Below, piece after piece: positions 6,957 to 13,971 of a DNA stretch of 18,476 nt. Made by a program: the position numbers and the translations under genes. The DNA comes from an uncultured Blautia sp. (lineage in GTDB: Bacteria > Bacillota > Clostridia > Lachnospirales > Lachnospiraceae). The notes beneath the pieces are model-generated. The model saw only the letters and a program-made list of their open reading frames with translations. It did not search any database and had not been told where the DNA came from. Numbering within the stretch: position 1 is the first letter of the stretch; each line of letters begins with the position of its first letter. The stretch covers positions 1-18,476 of the forward strand of contig CAKROW010000054.1 of NCBI GenBank assembly GCA_934373235.1. The letters are read 5' to 3'.

Positions 6957-7600
6957 GAAAAAAAACGAAGGATTTCTTCCGCGGAATCTACAATCTGCAT
7001 AGCCCCTGCTTTCTCAAGCTCCTTCCTGCTTCCGTAACCATAAGACACTGCAACACAGTCCATTCCTGCATGTCTTGCCCCCAGAACATCATTATTCCGG
7101 TCCCCAACCATTATAACCTGCTCTCTGTGGCCTGACATGTTCAGCCTTCTTAAAGCTTCCTCAATAACCTCAGATTTGGAAGTCCGCCGTCCATCCATCT
7201 CACTGCCTACGATCTCCTCAAAATATTGATCCAGATCAAAATGGTCCAGAATCTGTCTCACATATTCTTCCGGTTTAGCAGAAGCTACCGCCAGACGATA
7301 TCCTTTTCTTTTAAGTCCGGAAAGCATTTCTCTTATTCCCGGATAAGGACTGTTTTCAAAAATGCCTGTAACCGAATAATACTCTCTGTAATAGTCCACT
7401 GCCTTTCTGGCTGTTTCCTGATCTATATCTGCATATTTCATAAACTGCTCCATAAGGGGCGGTCCTACAAATACTTCCAGTGCTTTCAGATCCGGGGCAT
7501 CCTTTCCAAGTTTTTTCAGTGCATACTGTACTGATTTTGTAATTCCCGGGCCTGACTCTGTCAAAGTTCCGTCAAGATCAAATAATATTGCCTTATACAT
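6953..7600 (-). CDS. HAD-superfamily phosphatase, Gph/PGP-like
   Basis: A soluble HAD hydrolase of 215 residues, resembling phosphoglycolate phosphatase-type enzymes. Motif I is FDLDGTLTES with nucleophile Asp8 and acid/base Asp10. Motif II is VASAKP with Ser107, motif III is the Lys of TSKSE (Lys142), and motif IV is VGDRNND with Asp167 and Asp171. A helical C1 cap occupies about residues 17-85. The frame is open further upstream to 7747, but the ATG at 7600 was chosen: the HAD motif begins immediately after it and GAGGTG sits eight bases before it. This leaves a 22-base gap to the preceding stop. The substrate cannot be told from sequence. Its neighbours are envelope and signalling genes, which may only be a housekeeping association. 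Confidence 0.9.
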   Translation of the reverse strand: MYKAILFDLDGTLTESGPGITKSVQYALKKLGKDAPDLKALEVFVGPPLMEQFMKYADIDQETARKAVDYYREYYSVTGIFENSPYPGIREMLSGLKRKGYRLAVASAKPEEYVRQILDHFDLDQYFEEIVGSEMDGRRTSKSEVIEEALRRLNMSGHREQVIMVGDRNNDVLGARHAGMDCVAVSYGYGSRKELEKAGAMQIVDSAEEILRFFS

Positions 7601-7622
7601 GTCATTCACCTCATCTGTTGTT

Positions 7623-8549
7623 TCAATCATTGTAGCATTGTTCTTTGGACAAGTCCATCCTGTTATACCAGATCTTTTTTCCTCCTGTATAGGACAGAAT
7701 CTCCAGAACTTCCGGAACCCTTCCTTTAATCCTTGCTGTAATTCCACCTTCTTTCCAATACCAGCTTATTTCCTGATCACCGGCCCGTACAGACAGAATC
7801 TGTACCGAGTCTTCTGAACATATTCTGACTTTTATCTGATTCCCTTTTCTTTTTATCCTGTATTGGGGTTGTTTTTCCTTTTGCATCTGTGTTTCTTTCC
7901 CTGTATCATAATAAGCGGGTGCCAGCTTTCTGGCTGATGGAGATATGGTAGATACAGGGTTAGAAACTGTTGTAGGCGTGGGATCCGGAACCTGTGTTGG
8001 CTTCTCTGCCCTGAGAGAAGGAGTTGGGGTGGAAATCTGCTCTTCTACCGGTTTTCTTTCCACCTCCGGATCATCTGTCTCCGCTTCCGCAGAACTGATA
8101 TCCTCCTGAATGCTCACAAAATCTCCCTCCTGTATATTTTCTTCCTCTTCCCGGACACTCTCTGCCTGCAGATTTTCTTCATAATATACAGTCTCTGTAT
8201 CATCACTGTCCTGCCAGTTCTCATACTGTGCTTCAATTTCGTTACTTATATCCGCTTCTTCCTGCTCATTATTAACAGCCCATTCGCCTTCTTCTCTGTT
8301 TTCATCCTCCATAATATTCATATCTGTCGGATCAGCGTTTTCCTGAGCATTACTTTCTTCCTCCGGCATTCCTCCCCGGTCAGTTATCTCTTCCTCCGTA
8401 TTGCTCTCTTCATACTCTCCGGTATATTCACCAGTTCCTACCTCCATATCAAAGCCACCTACTGACATTCCATGTACATATTTGCTTCCATGTGTAAAAA
8501 GCAAAAATAACGCAATCAGGATCAGTGTCTTCTTATCTCTTTTTTTCAT
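7623..8549 (-). CDS. Acidic membrane-anchored protein, co-encoded with the kinase
   Basis: A 308-residue protein of no family I recognise. Residues 1-27 are a basic start followed by a hydrophobic stretch (TLILIALFLLFTHGS), a signal anchor or signal peptide. Residues 30-170 are very acidic and low in complexity, with many Glu, Asp, Asn and Ser. About 170-215 is Pro/Thr-rich (STPTPS, PDPTPTT), like a wall-spanning linker. About 228-308 is a compact, beta-rich, basic domain with several Trp and Tyr. The start overlaps the kinase end by 17 bases, with GGAGG inside the kinase gene, so it is translated together with the kinase. It may be a substrate, ligand sensor or partner of the kinase; this is inference from position only. 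Confidence 0.82.
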   Translation of the reverse strand: MKKRDKKTLILIALFLLFTHGSKYVHGMSVGGFDMEVGTGEYTGEYEESNTEEEITDRGGMPEEESNAQENADPTDMNIMEDENREEGEWAVNNEQEEADISNEIEAQYENWQDSDDTETVYYEENLQAESVREEEENIQEGDFVSIQEDISSAEAETDDPEVERKPVEEQISTPTPSLRAEKPTQVPDPTPTTVSNPVSTISPSARKLAPAYYDTGKETQMQKEKQPQYRIKRKGNQIKVRICSEDSVQILSVRAGDQEISWYWKEGGITARIKGRVPEVLEILSYTGGKKIWYNRMDLSKEQCYND

Positions 8550-9762
8550 TTTGCGCCTCCTTCCACAGTGTCAGATTTCTGCTGGTTCCAGGTTCCAGTT
8601 CTCTGTCTGTTTCTTTCTTCCTGTAATCCTTCCATAGCTGCCTGCTGGCCTCTTCCTGACCTGCTCTTAAAAGAAACATACCATATTCCCCGTATACTTC
8701 ACGGTATGTGCTATCATACATGAGGAGCTGCTCATAATACAACGCAGACGCAGAGAGATCACCTTTCAGCTCTGCTGTTTCTGCAAGAAGGATAAACAAT
8801 TTCTGCTGTTCCTGTTTTTCTCCATAAATTCCAAGCATATATCGCAGTTTCTTCTCAGCATCAATCAATGATTTTTCACGTTCTGCCAGAGATTTCCTGT
8901 CTTTTGCCTGATAATACAACTCTGTCACTTCTTTTACAGCCTGGTTAAAGTCCTGCTTCTCATATAGCCAGCTACCTGTCATGATCATCCCAACTACAGC
9001 TAATATCAGTATCCCCCCTGCAGCCAGTCTTCGTAAACTAAAATTCCGGTACTTTACCTCCAGCTTCTTCAGTGCTTTCATCACTGAAGCCATATCCCTG
9101 TACCGCCGGTTTCCGTCCTTTCTGCTGCATCGGAAACAGAAAAAGAAAAATTCCGAATAAAGAACATATCTCCATATGCTGCTGTTCCTCATAAGATTCC
9201 TCAGAGTTCTGCCCATTGCATAGATATCGCTTTTCTCATTGACAATTCCCTGATACTGCTCCGGTGCGGCATATCCTCTGGTACCCTCGCAATCCCTGTA
9301 TTTTTCTCCATGGTCAATAACCGCACTTCCAACATCGACGAGATAAAGTCTTCCACTATGTGAAAGCATCAGATTATCCGGTTTAAGATCTCCGTAGTAT
9401 ATTGCCGGTCTGTGATTATGAAGATACTCCATCACCTGGGCAAGCTCCTCACCCAGATCCAGAATATCCATTATGGAAAATCTGTGTCCATTCCTCATCA
9501 TACTTCCCAGAGATTCTCCACGTATGTATTCCATGATCAGATAACAGGTATCCTCCTCTTCAATATAATCTACGATCCCCGGAATAGCCGGATGATCCAG
9601 AAGTCTTAAAAGCTTTACTTCTTTTTTCTTATTTGCAGACACTGCCTTTACAGCCCGAAAGATTCCCAGCTCCATATCTCTGGCCAGATAAACCCTTCCT
9701 CCACCGCCTTCTCCAATCTGTTCTACAATACAATATCGTCCTTTCAGAACTGTGCCGATCAT
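8533..9762 (-). CDS. Membrane Ser/Thr protein kinase with TPR-like outer region
   Basis: A Hanks-type kinase of 409 residues. The glycine loop is IGEGGGGRVYLARD (16-29), the ATP lysine is Lys39 (RAVKA), and the catalytic loop is YYGDLKPDN (122-130) with Asp125 and Asn130. DVG at 143-145 replaces DFG, and GYAAPEQY (163-170) is the activation-segment end. The usual HRD is YGD, so this is a non-RD kinase. One membrane helix lies at about 245-263. The remaining 145 residues, outside the membrane, contain TPR-like repeats instead of PASTA domains. ATG at 9762 was preferred over an upstream GTG at 9771 because that GTG lies in the Shine-Dalgarno GAGGTG. It is the first gene of the operon, behind an extended -10 promoter. 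Confidence 0.92.
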   Translation of the reverse strand: MIGTVLKGRYCIVEQIGEGGGGRVYLARDMELGIFRAVKAVSANKKKEVKLLRLLDHPAIPGIVDYIEEEDTCYLIMEYIRGESLGSMMRNGHRFSIMDILDLGEELAQVMEYLHNHRPAIYYGDLKPDNLMLSHSGRLYLVDVGSAVIDHGEKYRDCEGTRGYAAPEQYQGIVNEKSDIYAMGRTLRNLMRNSSIWRYVLYSEFFFFCFRCSRKDGNRRYRDMASVMKALKKLEVKYRNFSLRRLAAGGILILAVVGMIMTGSWLYEKQDFNQAVKEVTELYYQAKDRKSLAEREKSLIDAEKKLRYMLGIYGEKQEQQKLFILLAETAELKGDLSASALYYEQLLMYDSTYREVYGEYGMFLLRAGQEEASRQLWKDYRKKETDRELEPGTSRNLTLWKEAQNEKKR

Positions 9763-9805
9763 TGTACTCACCTCTTATGAACTTATATGTTTCCAGGAAA
9801 TTATT

Positions 9806-9844
9806 CCGGCGACTGCCGGTATGAATCAGGGAAGCAGCTTCCCT
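9806..9844 (-). promoter_or_regulatory. Two hairpins in the kinase mRNA leader
   Basis: In the leader of about 100 bases between promoter and kinase start lie a perfect palindrome AGGGAAGC-A-GCTTCCCT (9828-9844) and a perfect five-pair hairpin CCGGC-GACT-GCCGG (9806-9819). Neither is followed by a T-run, so they are not terminators. The first could be an operator 20-35 bases downstream of the start site, and both could form RNA structure. Confidence 0.45.
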
Positions 9845-9868
9845 TTCTCTGATGTGAAAAGTATTTTT

Positions 9869-9897
9869 ATTATAGCACATCATGTTCTTTTTGAAAA
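9869..9897 (-). promoter_or_regulatory. Promoter of the kinase operon
   Basis: TTTTCA (9897-9892) and TATAAT (9874-9869) are separated by 17 bases, with a TG one base before the -10 (TGCTATAAT). The -10 is perfect and extended; the -35 matches in part. Transcription would start near 9862. Confidence 0.75.
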
Positions 9898-9919
9898 GAG
9901 CTTATACTATAATTTTTGA

Positions 9920-9971
9920 TAATAAAAAGCACTGTATCATTCCTGAAATATATCCGGAAATGATACAGCGC
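9920..9971 (-). terminator. Rho-independent terminator of degV-argS
   Basis: On the minus strand GCGCTGTATCATT (9971-9959) pairs with AATGATACAGTGC (9941-9929). TTCC/GGAA extends the stem inward, and TTTTTATTATC follows. The hairpin is long, with one G-U pair, and makes a strong intrinsic terminator about 60 bases after the argS stop. Confidence 0.92.
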
Positions 9972-10027
9972 CTGATATTGTACAGATATTCTGGATTATC
10001 GTATTCTTATGAGCAAAGCCACTCCTC

Positions 10028-11794
10028 TTACATACGATCCGGTGCGGAAAATCCCAAAAGATCGATACATGTCTCCAGTACTCTTCTGGTAAGTGTCAGA
10101 AGCTGAATAAAGGATTCCTTCTGCTCCTGATTTTCCTCACTTAATATCTTGGTCTCATGATAGAAGCTGTTAAATGCATTGGATACCTCATAAATATATG
10201 CACAGATCTTATGCGGTGCTTTCTCCTCGAAAGCATTCTCAACCGTTGCCCCAAAACCGCAAAGCTGAAGCATAAGGTTCTTCTCACTTTCATTGACTGC
10301 TGCAAGGATCTTACCGCTCTCAAGGTCTCCGCCCTGCTCCACATAGCGGTTCAGAATGGATTTGATCCTGACAATAGTATAAAGAATATACGGACCTGTA
10401 TTTCCCTCAAAAGAAGTAAATCTGTCAATGTCAAAAATATAATCTTTGGTAGCCTGGTTGGAAAGATCACCATATTTAATAGCAGAAAGACCTACAATCT
10501 TCGCAGTCTCTTTTGCATCTTTATCCTTCACGCTGCGGTTCTCAACGATCTTATTGAACATCTCCTCATCAATATCAGCAATAAGATTCTCAAGACGCAT
10601 AACGCCGCCTTCTCTTGTCTTGAATGGCTTGCCATCTTTGCCGTTCATGGTTCCAAATCCCAGGAAAGAAAGTCTGGTGTCCGGTTTTACAAGACCTGTC
10701 TTTCTTGCACAGCGGAATACCTGGATAAAATGAAGCTCCTGACGCTTGTCAACAACATACAGGATCTCATCCGGATCAAACAGCTTCATACGTTCTACGA
10801 TCGTAGCAAGATCTGTTGTTGTATAAAGGGATGCTCCGTCAGACTTCAGAAGCATACAGGGAGGAATCTCTTTGGTATCGCTCTCTTCCTTCACATCTAC
10901 TACAAGAGCTCCCTGATCCTCATATGCGAAACCTCTTGTTTTCATATCTTCAACCATATCCGGAATATATGGCTGTGCATCGGATTCTTTTTTCCAGAGA
11001 TCAAAACTTACATTGAGATTTGCATAGTTTCTTTTAAGGTCTGTTACGGATACATTCATAATATGATTCCAGAGAGCCATATATCCCCGTTTGCCCTGCT
11101 GAAGAAGATGTGTGGCTTCCAGAGCCTCATTTCTGTACTCCTCATCTATCTTGGACTTTCCGCTAGCACAGGGATAGATCTCCTCAAGCTCACTGATTGT
11201 AAATGGTGCTTCCTGCGGATATTCTCCTGTATAGGAATCATCAAAATATACAAGCTCCGGCTTTCTGTGTTTCAGCTCTGTAATGATCAGTCCCATCTGA
11301 AGACCCCAGTCACCAAGATGCACGTCACCGATCACCTTATGTCCTACAAAACGCCCGATCCTTTTAATGCTCTCGCCGATAATAGCAGAACGCAGATGAC
11401 CTACATGAAGAGGCTTGGCAACATTCGGTCCGCCGTAATCAATGATAATAGTCTTTGGCTCTTTGGCTTCTGTTACAGAAAGCTTCTCGTCTGCAGCCAT
11501 CTTCTCCAGATAACCTGCAACAAATTCCGGTTTTACATCCAGATTGATAAAGCCCGGTTTCACAACTTCTGCTCTTGAAAAAATACTGCTGTCTCCAAGC
11601 TGTGCCACAACATCATCTGCGATCATAAACGGTGCCTTATGATATGTCTTGGCACCGGCCATGGCCCCATTACACTGATATTCACACAGATCCGGACGGT
11701 TGGATATGGTTACCTTTCCGTAGGACGGGTCATATCCTGCTTTTTCAAATGCTGCGGAAAGCTCCTCAGCCATCTGTTCCATAATTTTCTTCAT
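10028..11794 (-). CDS. argS: Arginyl-tRNA synthetase
   Basis: Class I aminoacyl-tRNA synthetase charging tRNA-Arg in the cytoplasm. The N-terminal additional domain (about 1-110) precedes the adenylation site GGPNVAKPLHVGHLRSAII, where HVGH at 130-133 is the HIGH motif. IDYGGPN just before it is ArgRS-specific. DLATI, LHFIQVF and GTMNGKDGKPFKTREGGV follow. The KMSK position is replaced by a PFKTREGG-type sequence, which is normal in many ArgRS. The C-terminal part ending FSAPDRM is the DALR anticodon-binding domain. The length of 588 is typical. The start is preceded by GAGGAG. It follows the DegV gene by 35 bases, likely one operon, and has its own strong terminator. Identification is secure. 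Confidence 0.97.
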   Translation of the reverse strand: MKKIMEQMAEELSAAFEKAGYDPSYGKVTISNRPDLCEYQCNGAMAGAKTYHKAPFMIADDVVAQLGDSSIFSRAEVVKPGFINLDVKPEFVAGYLEKMAADEKLSVTEAKEPKTIIIDYGGPNVAKPLHVGHLRSAIIGESIKRIGRFVGHKVIGDVHLGDWGLQMGLIITELKHRKPELVYFDDSYTGEYPQEAPFTISELEEIYPCASGKSKIDEEYRNEALEATHLLQQGKRGYMALWNHIMNVSVTDLKRNYANLNVSFDLWKKESDAQPYIPDMVEDMKTRGFAYEDQGALVVDVKEESDTKEIPPCMLLKSDGASLYTTTDLATIVERMKLFDPDEILYVVDKRQELHFIQVFRCARKTGLVKPDTRLSFLGFGTMNGKDGKPFKTREGGVMRLENLIADIDEEMFNKIVENRSVKDKDAKETAKIVGLSAIKYGDLSNQATKDYIFDIDRFTSFEGNTGPYILYTIVRIKSILNRYVEQGGDLESGKILAAVNESEKNLMLQLCGFGATVENAFEEKAPHKICAYIYEVSNAFNSFYHETKILSEENQEQKESFIQLLTLTRRVLETCIDLLGFSAPDRM

Positions 11795-11829
11795 GGTTTA
11801 TAACTCCTCGTATTTCTTTTCTATTTTTA

Positions 11830-12699
11830 TCAGACAGTCACTTTTCTTGCGCAGGCTACTGCCAGTGCACCATGACCAATATGGCATGCCACACTTAAAG
11901 ACAGCGGATCCATATGGATCTCCTGTCCCGGGAATACCTCCTGGATCTCTCTCTTAAATTCTTCTGCTTCCTCCGGATTACCTGCGTATGCTGCCTCCAG
12001 GCACATTTCACCTCTGGAAACATACTCTGCAAAACGATTTTCCAAGTCTTCCTTCATGGCCTTGAGCATAACACGTTTCGCCTGTTTCTTGCCTCGTACC
12101 TTGGCATATGCATCCAGCTTCTCCCCCTGGATCTGAAGAACAGGTTTCAGATTCAGAACTGTACCAATGGCTGCGGCTGCCGGAGTGATCCTTCCGCCTT
12201 TTTTAAGGTATTTCAGTGTTTCCAGTGTGATATAAATACTGGAATCCATCTTCTGCTCTGTCAGAACCTTCTTAATCTCTGCCGCGCTTCTGCCTGCATC
12301 AGCAAGAGTCAGCGCATCCAGAACAGACTGTCTCTGTGTGACAGAAATTCTCTGATTATCTACCACCTGAACACGGTTCTTATAATCAATGGCAAGTCCC
12401 ATAGCTGTAGAACATGATGCACTCAGTCCGCTGGACATCGGGATATGGACGATCTCCTCATAATCTCTCAAAAGTTTGTCCCACAGATCACATACTTCTG
12501 CCGGACTGGGCTGTGAAGTAGAGATCGGCGCATCATTCTTAAGCTTCTCATAAAACTCCTCCTGAGTCAGTGTTACTCCCTCAAGATACATTTTATCATT
12601 AATATAAAAGGGCATGGGAATCACATAAATCCCCATCTCCTCTGCTTCTTTTTGTGTAATACCACTATTACTGTCTGTTACAATGGCAATCTTTCCCAT
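11830..12699 (-). CDS. DegV-family fatty-acid-binding protein
   Basis: A DegV/FakB-family protein of 289 residues. Members bind a fatty acid in a closed cavity and, as FakB, present it to the kinase FakA for phosphorylation and phospholipid synthesis. Family signatures are IAIVTDSNSGI (4-14), TSQPSPAEV (61-69), IPMSSGLSASCSTA (86-99) and the Lys/Gly-rich KYLKKGGRITPAAA segment. The frame begins upstream at 12726, but the ATG at 12699 matches the family start and has AGGAGG about ten bases before it. No fakA is in the window, so whether it functions as a FakB is not settled by context. argS follows. Confidence 0.93.
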   Translation of the reverse strand: MGKIAIVTDSNSGITQKEAEEMGIYVIPMPFYINDKMYLEGVTLTQEEFYEKLKNDAPISTSQPSPAEVCDLWDKLLRDYEEIVHIPMSSGLSASCSTAMGLAIDYKNRVQVVDNQRISVTQRQSVLDALTLADAGRSAAEIKKVLTEQKMDSSIYITLETLKYLKKGGRITPAAAAIGTVLNLKPVLQIQGEKLDAYAKVRGKKQAKRVMLKAMKEDLENRFAEYVSRGEMCLEAAYAGNPEEAEEFKREIQEVFPGQEIHMDPLSLSVACHIGHGALAVACARKVTV

Positions 12700-12732
12700 T
12701 CTCAGTTTCCTCCTGTAAAAAACCATAAGGAC

Positions 12733-12761
12733 AGTTTAACATACTTTTTTCCCTATCACAA
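12733..12761 (-). promoter_or_regulatory. Candidate promoter of degV-argS
   Basis: TTGTGA (12761-12756) and TAAACT (12738-12733) are spaced by 17 bases, with a TG one base before the -10. Each hexamer matches consensus at four of six positions. No clear terminator separates it from the gene ending at 12769, so read-through is also possible. Confidence 0.45.
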
Positions 12762-12768
12762 TGAAAAA

Positions 12769-13743
12769 TTACTGAATATACTCCTTGAGCGCATAAACTC
12801 TTTCTCTTGTAAGAGATGCCCCTGTAAGAGAACGTACCATAGATTCACCGGTTCCGCCCTGAAAGTCTGCACTGGCTGCATCGATCTGAGCATCACGATC
12901 CTGGATCCACTGCAACTGCTCCTGCGTAAGCGTATCCATGGTTTCCGTATCCAGTGAATCTTTCAGATGTGCCCATAACTGATTCAGCTCGTCATCCCAT
13001 AATGTATACTGACTTCCTGCATTCTGGTTAATCTCAATCTGGGAAGTAGCTGCTTCTGCTTCCTGCTCGAGAACCTGATAGGATGCCTCTGTCTGTGCTA
13101 CCTCTTCATCTACCTGCTGACGGAGTGCAGAAACAGCCGGAGCCTCTGTCCCATCAGAACCTGTCTGGGAAGCTACTTCGTCTGTCTCCACATCTTCTAC
13201 CGGCAACTGGGCAGAAACTGAATTGTCTGCTGTCTGTGCTGCTGTTTCCACATCTACCTCAGAATTCGGTGTTGTCTCAGATTCACTGTTGCTTTCTTTG
13301 TCCTGAATCTGAACAGCTTCTGTCTGCTCTGTATCTTCTGCTGCCGTTTTGTTCTCTTTATTGTCCTTATCTGACTGTGCCGTACTTTCCTTTTCGTTCC
13401 GGGAAGTATCTTCCTCCTTTGAAATTGTTGTTTCCTTTCTGGCTTCTTTGGTTTCTTCTTTATCCGCTGAGTCTTTTTTGCTTTCAGCCCGGGATGCTGT
13501 TTCCTCTTTCTCCTTGGTCTGGGCAGTGCCGGAAAGTTCTTCCTGATGTGTCTTCAGATATCCAAGGGTTCCCATGGCACCTGCTGAAAGTACCAGAAGT
13601 CCTGCTATAATACAGATCAGGATATTTTTGCTTCGTTTATCCTCCTGCCCTGTTTCTTTCTCTCCATCGGGAGCAGGCTCCCCGCAATTCGGACAGAACG
13701 CCACATTTTCGTCCACCCAGTTTCCACACTTTTTACAGTACAT
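12769..13743 (-). CDS. Zinc-ribbon, membrane-anchored protein with LprI-like C-terminus
   Basis: A 324-residue modular protein. Residues 1-21 are a zinc ribbon with Cys3, Cys6, Cys17 and Cys20 (YCKKCG, FCPNCG). Residues 40-62 are one membrane helix. Residues 70-215 are a low-complexity Glu/Lys/Ser/Thr stretch turning Asp/Ala/Thr-rich. Residues about 225-322 resemble the LprI/DUF1311 domain (DDELNQLWAHLKD, QEQLQWIQDRDAQI), known from lysozyme-inhibitor lipoproteins but lacking its cysteines. Topology should place the ribbon inside and the LprI-like domain outside. ATG at 13743 was chosen over 13773 because it starts the zinc ribbon and follows GGAGGAG. It is probably monocistronic. The domain layout is clear; the function is unknown. 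Confidence 0.85.
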   Translation of the reverse strand: MYCKKCGNWVDENVAFCPNCGEPAPDGEKETGQEDKRSKNILICIIAGLLVLSAGAMGTLGYLKTHQEELSGTAQTKEKEETASRAESKKDSADKEETKEARKETTISKEEDTSRNEKESTAQSDKDNKENKTAAEDTEQTEAVQIQDKESNSESETTPNSEVDVETAAQTADNSVSAQLPVEDVETDEVASQTGSDGTEAPAVSALRQQVDEEVAQTEASYQVLEQEAEAATSQIEINQNAGSQYTLWDDELNQLWAHLKDSLDTETMDTLTQEQLQWIQDRDAQIDAASADFQGGTGESMVRSLTGASLTRERVYALKEYIQ

Positions 13744-13802
13744 TTTTTCTCCTCCATTCCTCCTTGGGAGCATATTCTGAAAAATGCTTCCAGTTCCTGT
13801 AA

Positions 13803-13831
13803 ATTATAACCTGTCTTTTTATAAATCTCAA
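13803..13831 (-). promoter_or_regulatory. Promoter of the zinc-ribbon/LprI-like gene
   Basis: TTGAGA (13831-13826) and a perfect TATAAT (13808-13803) are spaced by exactly 17 bases, about 60 bases upstream of the start codon. This is the best consensus promoter in the window. Confidence 0.8.
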
Positions 13832-13884
13832 CCGGATTTCTGTAATTAACAATATAAATATCTCTGCTGCTCCTTTCTCATGTG

Positions 13885-13930
13885 CACAAAACAGCCACGT
13901 ACGGTAATTCCCATACGTGGCTGTTTTTTT
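13885..13930. terminator. Terminator after ptsI, bidirectional in form
   Basis: ACAGCCACGTA (13891-13901) and TACGTGGCTGT (13914-13924) are perfect inverted arms of 11 bases or more. Short T-runs occur on both strands: TTTT after the minus arm and eight T after the plus arm. Its job here is to end the minus-strand ptsI transcript. No plus-strand gene converges on it. Confidence 0.88.
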
Positions 13931-13971
13931 GGTAAATCGGATATTCACATTCCGCTTCACTATATCCGGGA

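Noticed and set aside
7601..7747. Longer HAD protein starting at 7747
   Set aside because: It would overlap the upstream gene by over 120 bases, lacks homology to HAD N-termini, and the ATG at 7600 has a good ribosome site.
9763..9771. GTG at 9771 as kinase start
   Set aside because: This GTG is part of the Shine-Dalgarno GAGGTG that serves the ATG at 9762.
10157..11578. Long plus-strand open frame of 473 codons
   Set aside because: It lies wholly antisense to argS, has a Cys/Ile/Leu-rich composition with no domain, and is explained by codon bias of argS.
10028..11794. Lack of a KMSK motif in argS as a sign of a defective enzyme
   Set aside because: Many functional arginyl-tRNA synthetases lack a canonical KMSK; all other motifs and the length are normal.
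13885..13930. Plus-strand terminator implying a plus-strand gene or small RNA
   Set aside because: No promoter or gene was found on the plus strand nearby; the symmetric hairpin is sufficiently explained as the ptsI terminator.
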